A DNA stretch of 64,000 nucleotides from an uncultured Candidatus Saccharibacteria bacterium. GTDB lineage: Bacteria > Patescibacteriota > Saccharimonadia > Saccharimonadales > Saccharimonadaceae. Numbering within the stretch: the first letter of the stretch is position 1; the number at the start of each line of letters is the position of its first letter. Under the pieces are notes generated by a model. The model was not told where the DNA came from. It did no database searches and worked only from the letters and a program-made list of their open reading frames with translations. Positions 9,009-17,517 of the stretch are shown one piece after another. Location: positions 11,170-75,169 of the forward strand of contig CALHZK010000011.1 of assembly GCA_938040655.1 (NCBI GenBank), given 5' to 3'. The position numbers and the translations under genes were made by a program.

Positions 9009-9569
9009 ATGAAATTCTCATTACCTACACCAACTCGACGGGCAGTTATCATCGCATGCCTAGGCGTCGCCGTTATTGCTGGCAGCCTGTATGTCTATTC
9101 ATTATTATCTCGGCCATCACTTCCTCAGCTCAAAGATGAGGCTACTCCGGCCCAAAAACAGACTGAGCAAAAAACCAATGCCACCACCAAGCAGGATTTT
9201 TTGGATAGCCAGACCAACCAGGCGGCAAAATCCTCCCCGCAGTCAGCCCAGCAGGCAAAGCCAGCACCGGTGCCTACCACTGCCACACACATCAGTATGT
9301 CGATCGAGCAAACTGACCAGACAGTCACTGCGCTCATCAAATTAAAAGAACAGGGGTTCTCCAGCGGCAGCTGCCAGCTAACTGTCAGTAGTGGTTCACA
9401 CCAAGTCACCCAACAAGCAGCGATCATCTACCAGCCAGAGTATTCGACTTGTGCTGGGTTTTCGCTGCCACGTACTGCTTTGCCAAAGGGAGTGTGGCGC
9501 TTTACCCTCTCAGTCACACCACTGAATGGTGCACCCCTGACAAAAACGATCGATAAGGAGGTAAAATAA
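9009..9569 (+). CDS. membrane-anchored extracytoplasmic protein of unknown function
   Basis: 186-aa protein with one N-terminal transmembrane helix (about 13-33), a Gln/Ala/Thr-rich disordered linker (about 45-95), and a small C-terminal domain (about 95-186) predicted to be beta-rich with two Cys (SGSCQL and YSTCAGF) that could form a disulfide. This suggests an exported domain held off the membrane by a flexible stalk. The stop codon abuts the ATG of the ChW-repeat protein and its last codons provide an AAGGAGG Shine-Dalgarno, so the two are co-produced and may interact. No family is recognised. Confidence 0.7.
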   Translation: MKFSLPTPTRRAVIIACLGVAVIAGSLYVYSLLSRPSLPQLKDEATPAQKQTEQKTNATTKQDFLDSQTNQAAKSSPQSAQQAKPAPVPTTATHISMSIEQTDQTVTALIKLKEQGFSSGSCQLTVSSGSHQVTQQAAIIYQPEYSTCAGFSLPRTALPKGVWRFTLSVTPLNGAPLTKTIDKEVK

Positions 9570-11840
9570 ATGAAATCTATGCGGCTATGGCTCATCGGTT
9601 TACTGTGCTTTGGCAGTATGGCGGGAGCAGTTTTCGCTATAGCGAACCGGCCGGCTGCTGCAGTGACAGCTCGTGACTGGCGAGCTGGCAATATCGTCGA
9701 TGATTTACTATTCACCGACGCAAATGATATGTCCGTCGCCGATATCCAAGCGTTTTTGAATAGTCTCAACCCCTCCTGCGACACCTATGGCACTCAGCCA
9801 GCGACCGAACGCGGCCGACCGTCGATGACACATGCACAATATGCTGCCTCGCGCGGCTGGCATGGCCCACCATACATTTGCCTGAAAGATTATCACGAAG
9901 TGCCGAAGTACTCGCCGGGCAATTTCATCCCCGCAAATAATTACAGCGGGTCAATTCCACCAGGAGCAGTCAGTGCTGCCCAGATTATCTACGATGCGGC
10001 CCGCCGGAATAATATCAACCCAAAGGTGATCCTTGTCAAAATTGCCACCGAATCGGCTGGGCCACTCACAACCGACAATTGGCCATTACAGTCGCAATAC
10101 ACCTATGCGATGGGGTCTCACTGCCCTGATAGCGGCCCTGGCGGCAGCGCAAATTGTGACCGTAATTATGCTGGGTTTTCTATGCAAGTAGAGTCTGGTG
10201 CTCAGTTGATGCGCTGGTATCTCGACAATATGAATCAGCCATGGTGGTCGTACAAAAAGCCATTCGCTGTCAATAGTATTTTGTGGAACGTAGTCCAGCG
10301 CGGTTGCGGTGCCGGCGATGTCTATATCGAGACTAAGGCCACCGCCGCCCTCTACACCTATACACCATATCAGCCAAATCAAGCCGCACTCAATAATATG
10401 TACGGTCTGGGCGATCATTGTAGCGCCTATGGTAATCGCAACTTTTGGCGAGTATGGAATGACTGGTTTGGCTCAACTCAATATAGTCAAACTCTGGTCG
10501 GTATTCGCTCACACATCGGCTATTACGGCTGGACCGGCACAACTCGTAATAGAGGTATCACTGGGTTTACCGGCCAAAGCAAGTCGATGCAGGCCTTTGT
10601 CGTCGATGGCGAAGTCGAATACGCTTCATACAGCAAAGAGCGTGGGTGGCAGCCAACAGTTATCGGCGGCATGCAGTCTGGTACGACCGATCTCAATCGA
10701 CCTATTCAAGCGATCACCCTCAAGCCAACCGGTAGTCTCGCTGCTCAGTATGATCTATACTACCGCGCACATGTCAGCTATGTCGGCTGGATGGGTTGGG
10801 CGAAGAATGGACAGCCAGCGGGGGTAACCGGCAAGAATGAAAATAATATAGAAGCAATCGAAATACGCCTTGTCCGCAAAGGGTCAGCCATGCCAGATGA
10901 TGGGAACGCTGCCTATCGAGACGTCGCAACGATCAAAGACCCTTCTCCGCTCGCACTATCGATTCATTCACACGTTGGCATGGTTGGCTGGGTGCCAGAA
11001 GTGACTGACGAAATGGTCAGCGGTATCACTGGCCATAGCCGGCGTATCGAGGCGTTTCGAGCCAAGCTCCACAACAAAACTGGCCTGGCCGGTACGCTTC
11101 GCTACTCAAGCCACGTCTCATACGCCGGATGGCAGGAGTGGAAATCTGAAAACGACCTTGCTGGGACGACCGGTCAGTTCCGCGCAGTCGAGGCGGTCCG
11201 CTTCAACCTCACCGGACAATTGGCGAATCATTACGATATTTGGTATCGTGGCTATTCGCAGTATGTCGGCTGGATGGGTTGGGCGAAGAATGGACAGCCA
11301 GCGGGTTCTACTGGTGCAGGCCGGCAGCTAGAGGGTATTCAAGTCCGCCTCGTACCAAAAAACTCTCTCACTTTACCTGGCGGGGCCTTCTATAATCCAG
11401 CCAATGTACCGGTTCCTGATGATTATTCGCTGTCATACGCGGCCCATGTATCATATGTTGGCTGGCAGCCAGTAGTCAGTCAAGGTGTCATGGCTGGGAC
11501 AACCGGCCGGTCACGGGCGGTTGAGGCACTACGCCTGGCGGGTATCTCGACACCGTATGGCCCAGCAACCATCAATTGTGCCGCGCAATCTGATCATACT
11601 GCCTTTACTCCAGACACCGCCCTCTCACCAGATGCAATCTGTGGCACAACCGGCCAAAAGAAATCTCTCACCGCCATCAAGCTGACGCTTGACGCCGAAA
11701 CTGCGAAGTATTACGACATCGTATATCGAGTTCATCTCTCCTGGGTGGGCTGGCAAGAATGGAAAAAGAACGGTGAGATCGCCGGTAATCGACCAGCGTC
11801 TCATATCGAGGCAATTACCATCAAACTCGTCAAAAAGTAG
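9570..11840 (+). CDS. secreted lysozyme-like protein with C-terminal ChW repeats
   Basis: 756-aa exported protein. A signal peptide (about 1-32, hydrophobic core LIGLLCFGSMAGAVFA) precedes a domain at about 40-300 with an SLT/lysozyme-like look: KVILVKIATESAG with Glu161 as possible catalytic acid, GFSMQVESGAQLMRWYLDN, and several Cys. From about residue 311 to the end are eight ChW (clostridial hydrophobic, Pfam Hydrophobic_W) repeats plus one degenerate unit, each with a pattern like H.SYVGW..W..NG..AGTTG....IEAI.I.L. ChW repeats are known from surface and extracellular proteins. A role in wall remodelling or in binding a partner cell is inferred. Two repeats share 44 identical bases. Confidence 0.82.
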   Translation: MKSMRLWLIGLLCFGSMAGAVFAIANRPAAAVTARDWRAGNIVDDLLFTDANDMSVADIQAFLNSLNPSCDTYGTQPATERGRPSMTHAQYAASRGWHGPPYICLKDYHEVPKYSPGNFIPANNYSGSIPPGAVSAAQIIYDAARRNNINPKVILVKIATESAGPLTTDNWPLQSQYTYAMGSHCPDSGPGGSANCDRNYAGFSMQVESGAQLMRWYLDNMNQPWWSYKKPFAVNSILWNVVQRGCGAGDVYIETKATAALYTYTPYQPNQAALNNMYGLGDHCSAYGNRNFWRVWNDWFGSTQYSQTLVGIRSHIGYYGWTGTTRNRGITGFTGQSKSMQAFVVDGEVEYASYSKERGWQPTVIGGMQSGTTDLNRPIQAITLKPTGSLAAQYDLYYRAHVSYVGWMGWAKNGQPAGVTGKNENNIEAIEIRLVRKGSAMPDDGNAAYRDVATIKDPSPLALSIHSHVGMVGWVPEVTDEMVSGITGHSRRIEAFRAKLHNKTGLAGTLRYSSHVSYAGWQEWKSENDLAGTTGQFRAVEAVRFNLTGQLANHYDIWYRGYSQYVGWMGWAKNGQPAGSTGAGRQLEGIQVRLVPKNSLTLPGGAFYNPANVPVPDDYSLSYAAHVSYVGWQPVVSQGVMAGTTGRSRAVEALRLAGISTPYGPATINCAAQSDHTAFTPDTALSPDAICGTTGQKKSLTAIKLTLDAETAKYYDIVYRVHLSWVGWQEWKKNGEIAGNRPASHIEAITIKLVKK
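10779..10822 (+). repeat. 44-bp exact repeat, copy 1, in the ChW gene
   Basis: Identical at all 44 positions to 11262-11305. It encodes the YVGWMGWAKNGQPAG core of ChW repeats 3 and 6 while the flanking sequence differs, which suggests recent duplication or gene conversion. Confidence 0.9.
11262..11305 (+). repeat. 44-bp exact repeat, copy 2, in the ChW gene
   Basis: Second copy of the sequence at 10779-10822, 483 bp downstream in the same orientation and reading frame. Confidence 0.9.
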
Positions 11841-11847
11841 GGACCGG

Positions 11848-11880
11848 TCCGCTGTGTCGATGCAAGCATGCCACAGCGGA
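11848..11880. terminator. hairpin between convergent genes
   Basis: Perfect 9-bp stem TCCGCTGTG / CACAGCGGA around a 15-nt loop, between the ends of the ChW gene and the GT4 gene. No strong T run follows on either side, so termination is plausible but not certain. Confidence 0.5.
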
Positions 11881-11897
11881 GCCATACTCTTTACCGC

Positions 11898-14090
11898 TTA
11901 TTCGTAGAGAGCGCGGACGCCGGCCTCCATGTTCTCCCACTGGTAAGCCTCGGCGGTTTGCCGGCCTTGACGGATCAACTTTTGCCGCAGCGCGGGGTCC
12001 TCGACCACTCGAGTTATTTTCTCTACTGCATCAGCCAAATCACCCTGCTTATAAAAGAGGCAGTTCTCGCCGTCTCGCAGATATTCTACGTTGCCGTCAT
12101 TTGGCAAGACAACCGCCACCCCACCGGTCGCCATCATCTCTAGTGGTGGATACGAAAAACTCTCAAGCAGGCTCGTTTTCAGCAGTATGTCACAGCTGGC
12201 GTAGACTTCACCAACCTTTTCTGGTGCAATCCGATTATAAAAATGGTCGACCCGGTACCACTCTTTTGGCTCTTTGCGGTACGACAAATACGATATCTCG
12301 TACTTTTGGGGATCGAGCTGGTTGATAATCCGGAACGCTTCGTCGGTATTTTTGTACTCACTCTTGCTGTCACCCTCGACTAAAATTTTTATCTTGCCAG
12401 TGAAGTCGCGATCACGATAAGGGTACCACTGTAAATCTATACCATTCGAGGCATAGCGCGACTCTTTGTGAAACTGCTCTCTCAGCCAACGTTGGCACCA
12501 GAGCGACATGGTGATATAGGCGACACCGGTCTGATCATTATACGAAGCATTCGCCAAGAAGCGTGGCCCACCCGTGCCGGGAGTATAAAAATCCGTCTCA
12601 AAATTTTGCACAAAGTATAAGCGATTTTTGACGTTCGGCTGCTTTTTGATAACCGCTTCGGTTGACCACAGCGTCGCGACTAGACTATCAAAAAAGCCTT
12701 TCATCTTGGTTTCGTGGAGTCGCACCACATTAAATCCAGGTAAATCATAGCGGTAGTGGTAAGTCTTATTCGCGAGCTTCAGCGCATGGCGACTGACACC
12801 GTCAAGCAGCGTCACATCCCAGCCAGAGCGCCGCAAAATATCAGCGTGTTTTAAGGCGACAATGACACCGCCAGAAATATCGGTCGACGGCAGCACAAAG
12901 CCAATATTGCGCGCCAGCTTTTGCCGGATAAAGTCCGCCAGCGGGTAGCTATTATAAACAGTCGAGTGACTTTTGGCGGTCGCTCGATGTGCCGCATAGC
13001 CGAGTTTTTGCCGCTGCGCTGGGTCGTCGATCAGCTGCTTCAGTGCCGTATACCACTCATCATCACCAACTAATACACCGGTCACACCGTCTTCGATTTG
13101 CTCGGCAAAGGCGCCGACCCTACTCGCCACGACCGGCAGCTTAACAAGCGATGCCTCGAGCCATTTATTCTCAGATTTCGCACGGTTAAAGATTGTATCG
13201 GTCAGCGGTGAAATAACGATATCGCAATCAGCCATCGCTGCCGGTAGCAAGCGCCAATCCATAAAGCCGACGGTAATAAGCCGGTCACGATACGGCTCAA
13301 GTTGTGGTGGCACATCGAGGAGACCAGCTATTTTAAGATGAAGCTGCGGATACTCCTCAAATAGCCTGACGAGGCTTGGCAGCACCAGCTCAAAATCCTC
13401 ATTGTGAGTAATACTGCCGCTGAAATAGCCGATCACCACCCGGTGCGGATCTTTTTGGACTGTCTCCAGTGCCTTGTTTGACATATAAGTCATTTCGTCT
13501 GACGCAGTGTTGCGGTTGATAAAAACGTCACCCTTGGTGTAGTGTTGTAGCTCCTGCTTGAGCTGCGTGGTGGTGGTGATCACGTGGTCACATAGCTCGA
13601 GAGTTTGGCGCATCCGCTGTACACCGTCATCATAGAGTGCTTTATCAGCCGCTGACATCTGCCGGACATGGCGAATCTGGTCTGTATAGGCGGTGTCAAT
13701 CACTAAATCATCTATATCAAAAAAACAGGTCTTATTATAGTAATGAGCCTGATCAATGAACTGCTTGATAGTCTCCGTCACCGGGCAGCGAAAGAAGACG
13801 AAGCCGCGGTAATACTTCAGCATATCGAGATTGAGCCGGTCATAAAATACACTATCGGCGACCAACCCTTGCGAGGCAAGCTGCTCAATCTGGTGCGCTA
13901 CCCGGTAGCGCTCCGGGTGAGGGAGTGTACAGCCATTAATGAACAGGATATCCTTGTAGAACTTTGGCTTTTTGGCAGGAAATTTTTTGTAATAGGCGTA
14001 GCGAGCTGCTCGCTTGGTGAACCGAATAAGCCCGTCGTCACGAATAATTTTACTACTTTTTTTGGTCGCGTTGTATAACTTGTTTAGCAT
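11898..14090 (-). CDS. tandem two-domain family 4 glycosyltransferase
   Basis: 730-aa protein with two GT-B type glycosyltransferase units in tandem. The first (about 45-395) has FNRAKSENKWLEA...LPVVASRVGAFAEQIEDG, and the second (about 396-730) has DISGGVIVALKHADIL at its N-terminus and LLKTSLLESFSYPPLEMMATGGVAVV, both matching the C-terminal GT4 EX7E-like donor region. The second half resembles WsaF-type rhamnosyltransferases. Two catalytic units could add alternating sugars. The ATG at 14090 is chosen because GGAGGAG sits about 5 nt upstream; the GTG at 14096 is too close to it. It begins 2 nt after the stop of the GT2 gene. Confidence 0.83.
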   Translation of the reverse strand: MLNKLYNATKKSSKIIRDDGLIRFTKRAARYAYYKKFPAKKPKFYKDILFINGCTLPHPERYRVAHQIEQLASQGLVADSVFYDRLNLDMLKYYRGFVFFRCPVTETIKQFIDQAHYYNKTCFFDIDDLVIDTAYTDQIRHVRQMSAADKALYDDGVQRMRQTLELCDHVITTTTQLKQELQHYTKGDVFINRNTASDEMTYMSNKALETVQKDPHRVVIGYFSGSITHNEDFELVLPSLVRLFEEYPQLHLKIAGLLDVPPQLEPYRDRLITVGFMDWRLLPAAMADCDIVISPLTDTIFNRAKSENKWLEASLVKLPVVASRVGAFAEQIEDGVTGVLVGDDEWYTALKQLIDDPAQRQKLGYAAHRATAKSHSTVYNSYPLADFIRQKLARNIGFVLPSTDISGGVIVALKHADILRRSGWDVTLLDGVSRHALKLANKTYHYRYDLPGFNVVRLHETKMKGFFDSLVATLWSTEAVIKKQPNVKNRLYFVQNFETDFYTPGTGGPRFLANASYNDQTGVAYITMSLWCQRWLREQFHKESRYASNGIDLQWYPYRDRDFTGKIKILVEGDSKSEYKNTDEAFRIINQLDPQKYEISYLSYRKEPKEWYRVDHFYNRIAPEKVGEVYASCDILLKTSLLESFSYPPLEMMATGGVAVVLPNDGNVEYLRDGENCLFYKQGDLADAVEKITRVVEDPALRQKLIRQGRQTAEAYQWENMEAGVRALYE

Positions 14091-14092
14091 GA

Positions 14093-15496
14093 TCACTCCT
14101 CCTCTTTGTTGACTGTTATGTGTGGGCTGTACACGGTTCGGTACCCAGCTGATTGAAGCGCTCGGCTCAGTGCTCGACTGGTCAGTGGTGTTGACTGGTC
14201 AATCTGACGAAGTTTTGCCGTGTCAATCATTATCAATGGGCTATCGATCTCTGGTATATTATACGTCGCCGTCAGATAAATATGGCGGGTAAACGAGCGA
14301 CGATTGAGTTTTTGGATTAGTCGAACGGTATCGTCTGCGAGCAAAAATTTAAGGTTCTCTCGCACCAACGAATCGTTGAGCCGGCCCGACACTACCCCGA
14401 CGTCAGATCGCACAGCTTCGGCCGCGAGCGCCCGTGTATAAGCTGGCGGGAGGTGCCGCTGCTGACTAAGAATGACAAAGTGGCTACTGAGCGATGGCAG
14501 AACTTCTCCAACCGTCTGCTGCGAAGGTGAAAGGTATGAGACAGTAGGCCGCTCCGGCGGAGTATAGTCGATGCGCCACTGTGCCCCATAAACAGGGTCA
14601 CGCTGGACAGTCGCAGTTACCTGACGCACGGCGATATCGTCTTCTAGGGCCTGTCGCTGCGCAGCGACAACATACGGCTTGGCATCAAGCTCACCAGCAG
14701 TTGATGCCTGATGAACCCGCCAATAGTATAAGATGTGTGGAATATGATAGATTGTCTCGGCGGCAATCTGCCGTGTCAGTCGCAAAAATAGTTCCCAATC
14801 TTGCGTGCCATTATAGCGACCGTCTTCGCCACCAGCCGCCTCAAGTAGGGAGCGCTTAATAGTTGAAAAGTGGGTGATGTAATTTACCGATCGCAAAAAA
14901 TCAGGGTTCCAATCTGGCTTAAAAAACGGTTGATACGGGCCGTGCGTATCATACTTTGCCTCATCTGTATAAATAAACTGAGCATCAGGGTGCTGGTTGA
15001 TGACTTCGACGACTTTCCACAGTGCGTGTTGGTGCAACAAATCATCATGGTCAAGCAGCGACACAAAGTCACCCCGAGCCTGGGCTATTCCTGCGTTGGT
15101 CGCACCAGCAATATGCCGATTCTCTGGTAAAAAGTGGCCTTTGATGCGCGGGTCGGTGTCGACAAATTGGCGAATGTCATCTCTGACTCGTTGATCGGTC
15201 GATAGATCGTCAACCAAGATAAGCTCCCAATTATCGTATGATTGCCCTTGCACCGAAGCAACCATTTCAGCCAAGTATTGAGCCGGCGTGTTATACAGCG
15301 GCACCACGATAGACATCAAGGGCCGCTCGGTAATTGGTGCCGTCACCACCGGGTGACGCCGCTGCCAGCGCTGGTAGAGCTGACGCTGACGCCAGTCGAT
15401 ATATGTGAGACACGGAGAGGCAAGCTTGCGAGCGATCTGATACCACTTTGGCTGACGTTGCTGATACTGCCGGATATTGCCCACACGCCTTCTCAC
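14093..15496 (-). CDS. family 2 glycosyltransferase
   Basis: About 467-aa enzyme. A positively charged N-terminal stretch (about 1-55) precedes a GT2 domain with MSIVVPLYNTPAQYL, LVDDLSTD, LDHDDLLH (DxD position) and the ED-like segment NGTQDWELFLRLT. The C-terminal third is less conserved. It is probably a rhamnosyl- or similar transferase of the polysaccharide locus. The start is uncertain: the GTG at 15496 overlaps the wzt stop (TAGTG) and is preferred; an in-frame TTG at 15535 would add 13 residues inside wzt. It is closely coupled to the GT4 gene downstream. Confidence 0.82.
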   Translation of the reverse strand: MRRRVGNIRQYQQRQPKWYQIARKLASPCLTYIDWRQRQLYQRWQRRHPVVTAPITERPLMSIVVPLYNTPAQYLAEMVASVQGQSYDNWELILVDDLSTDQRVRDDIRQFVDTDPRIKGHFLPENRHIAGATNAGIAQARGDFVSLLDHDDLLHQHALWKVVEVINQHPDAQFIYTDEAKYDTHGPYQPFFKPDWNPDFLRSVNYITHFSTIKRSLLEAAGGEDGRYNGTQDWELFLRLTRQIAAETIYHIPHILYYWRVHQASTAGELDAKPYVVAAQRQALEDDIAVRQVTATVQRDPVYGAQWRIDYTPPERPTVSYLSPSQQTVGEVLPSLSSHFVILSQQRHLPPAYTRALAAEAVRSDVGVVSGRLNDSLVRENLKFLLADDTVRLIQKLNRRSFTRHIYLTATYNIPEIDSPLIMIDTAKLRQIDQSTPLTSRALSRALQSAGYRTVYSPHITVNKEEE

Positions 15497-16668
15497 TATT
15501 TCCACCGGTACTCTAGTTTTGTGACTCCGCCCCAACGACCTTTATCGTAATCTCGGCGCATCGAGAAATGAGGCCCCTCTTCAACAAAAGCAATAGTGTC
15601 AGTGTCATCTTTGCCTGTCAAACCGGCCTTGACGAAATAATCGCCTTCATTAAGATTAAGTTGTACCGTGTACTCGGCCTGATGGTTTGACTGTAGTGTA
15701 TAGTTATCCTGGTACGTATTTGGGCCAAAAACATATTCGCCGTTGTCGCGAAATATCGCCACGCCAACATTCTTGACACCCTGCTGCTGCCACGATAGCC
15801 GCACAGTCATCGTCTCACCATAATCAAAGCTGGTCTTTGGGGTTCCCTCAGCGTCAAACAATTCTACTGAAAAATCTGGCTGCTCATCGCTGACTTCTTG
15901 TGATCCATCATAATTCTGATTATTACTACGGCTATAGGCGGCGGCTACTCGATGTGGCTTGCCGATTAGTTTGATCTGACCATCCTCGATAAAGACTGCT
16001 TTGCTACAAAATCGCTCAACCGCCGCCATGTCGTGAGTGACTAGCACAACTGTCCGTTTTTCACGCTTCAGTTTATCAAAGTAGGCGTAGCATTTTTTCT
16101 GAAACGCCTCGTCACCAACCGCCAAGACTTCATCCAAAAGCAAGATATCACCGCGAGCTCGAATCGCGATACTAAAGGCCAGCCGCACCTGCATGCCGCT
16201 CGAATAGTTTTTGAGGCGCTCTTCCATGAAGCCATCGAGCTCAGCAAAATCAACGATATCGTCATACATTTTTTCCATCTCTTCACGGCTAAAGCCAAGC
16301 AGCGCACCATTCAGAAAGATATTTTCACGACCGGTCAGTTCAGGGCTGAAACCAACTCCCAGCTCAATAAACGGTATCAGGGTGCCGTGGACTTGGACAG
16401 AGCCGCTGTTTGGCGCATAGATACCAGCGATCGTCTTCAGGAGCGTACTCTTACCAGAACCGTTTCGCCCTACGATACCAAAAAATTCACCCTGTTTTAT
16501 CTCAAATGAGATATCTTGTAGCGGCGTAAAAATCCGGTAGCCTTTTTTGCGACTCAGCAGGCCGACCAGCCGCTGCTTGAGCATCGTGGTCGATTCGATT
16601 GGAATCTTGAAGCTCTTCGTTAAGTGGTCTATACGAATCGCCACCTCAGACTGCTCTGATGTCGCCAT
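15496..16668 (-). CDS. wzt: polysaccharide ABC transporter ATP-binding protein with sugar-binding C-terminus
   Basis: 390-aa ATPase of an O-antigen/teichoic-acid type exporter. The nucleotide-binding domain (about 8-245) has Walker A GRNGSGKST (67-75), signature YSSGMQ (155-160), Walker B ILLLDE with VLAVGDEAF and a switch His in LVTHD. The C-terminal domain (about 260-390) matches Wzt carbohydrate-binding modules that read the finished glycan end. The ATG at 16668 is chosen over an upstream in-frame start because the extra 19 residues would overlap wzm; GGAGGA is placed within the end of wzm. One base separates it from wzm. Confidence 0.92.
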   Translation of the reverse strand: MATSEQSEVAIRIDHLTKSFKIPIESTTMLKQRLVGLLSRKKGYRIFTPLQDISFEIKQGEFFGIVGRNGSGKSTLLKTIAGIYAPNSGSVQVHGTLIPFIELGVGFSPELTGRENIFLNGALLGFSREEMEKMYDDIVDFAELDGFMEERLKNYSSGMQVRLAFSIAIRARGDILLLDEVLAVGDEAFQKKCYAYFDKLKREKRTVVLVTHDMAAVERFCSKAVFIEDGQIKLIGKPHRVAAAYSRSNNQNYDGSQEVSDEQPDFSVELFDAEGTPKTSFDYGETMTVRLSWQQQGVKNVGVAIFRDNGEYVFGPNTYQDNYTLQSNHQAEYTVQLNLNEGDYFVKAGLTGKDDTDTIAFVEEGPHFSMRRDYDKGRWGGVTKLEYRWK

Positions 16669-16669
16669 A

Positions 16670-17488
16670 TTAAATATCCTCCGCAAAATACTTTGACTTC
16701 TTTGAAAAATACCAGGCTCCGACAAGGACCGTCAGTGTAATCACCAAACCCGGGATTATCACTCGCCAATCATGGATTAAATCAGTCATCCGAATCGTCG
16801 ACTCGTTTTGATTGATCAAGGCATAGCGAGCATCTTGAATGATCTGCGTCACCGGATTCACAAACAATAGTTCAGCTGCCATTCGACTACGCTCCAGAGC
16901 CATCTGGAGTGGATAGATGATCGGTGCCGCATAAAACGCCGCTTGCAAAATAATCTCCCAAATATAGCCGGTATCACGAAATTTCACATTCAAGACAGAC
17001 AGCAAAAGAGCAATCCCTAATGAAAAAATATACAGCTCAAATATCAGTGGGATAATCCACAAAGCAGTCCAATGAAGTTCAACCCCATTGAGCAACATAA
17101 AGGCAATCACCACCAACAGATTGATGAATAAATTAATAAGCGACGAAATTGTCCCTGATATGACGATAATGTATTTCGGAAAATCAAGTTTGCGAATCAA
17201 GTCACCACGGTTCACAATTGAGCCAAGACCATTACTTGTCGCCTCAGTAAAGAACGACCACAACACCACACCCAGTAGTAAGGTTACGGCAAAATGCGGC
17301 ACCCCCCGGTCCATCCGCAAAATATAGACAAACACGACATACAAAATCGCAAATATAAATAGTGGCTTGAGCACGCTCCAAATATACCCAAGGACAGAAC
17401 CCTGATATCGCAGCTTAAAATCAGTCACTACCAGCTCGCGCAGAAGAATCCGATTCTTCCGGCTCAGCAACCCAATTCCTTGTTTCAT
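16670..17488 (-). CDS. wzm: polysaccharide ABC-2 type permease
   Basis: 272-aa membrane partner of Wzt with six predicted transmembrane helices and an N-terminal amphipathic segment containing FKLRYQGSVLGYIWSVLKPL, the typical ABC-2 gate-helix motif of Wzm/TagG permeases. Together with Wzt it would export a complete lipid-linked polysaccharide. The -10 TATAAT ends 7 nt before the ATG, so the mRNA is predicted to be leaderless. It diverges from the GT2 gene at 17518 and the two -10 boxes are only 3 bp apart. Confidence 0.92.
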   Translation of the reverse strand: MKQGIGLLSRKNRILLRELVVTDFKLRYQGSVLGYIWSVLKPLFIFAILYVVFVYILRMDRGVPHFAVTLLLGVVLWSFFTEATSNGLGSIVNRGDLIRKLDFPKYIIVISGTISSLINLFINLLVVIAFMLLNGVELHWTALWIIPLIFELYIFSLGIALLLSVLNVKFRDTGYIWEIILQAAFYAAPIIYPLQMALERSRMAAELLFVNPVTQIIQDARYALINQNESTIRMTDLIHDWRVIIPGLVITLTVLVGAWYFSKKSKYFAEDI

Positions 17489-17510
17489 AGGCTATATTAT
17501 AGAGTATAAT
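17480..17510. promoter_or_regulatory. divergent leaderless promoters of wzm and the GT2 gene
   Basis: Minus-strand -10 at 17496-17501 (ATTATA on plus) and plus-strand -10 TATAAT at 17505-17510 form an inverted pair around GAG. Each lies exactly 7 nt from its start codon (17488 and 17518). A plus-strand TTGTTT at 17480 is a possible -35 with a long 19-bp spacer. The two polymerases could not bind at once. Confidence 0.6.
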
Positions 17511-17517
17511 GGACTAT

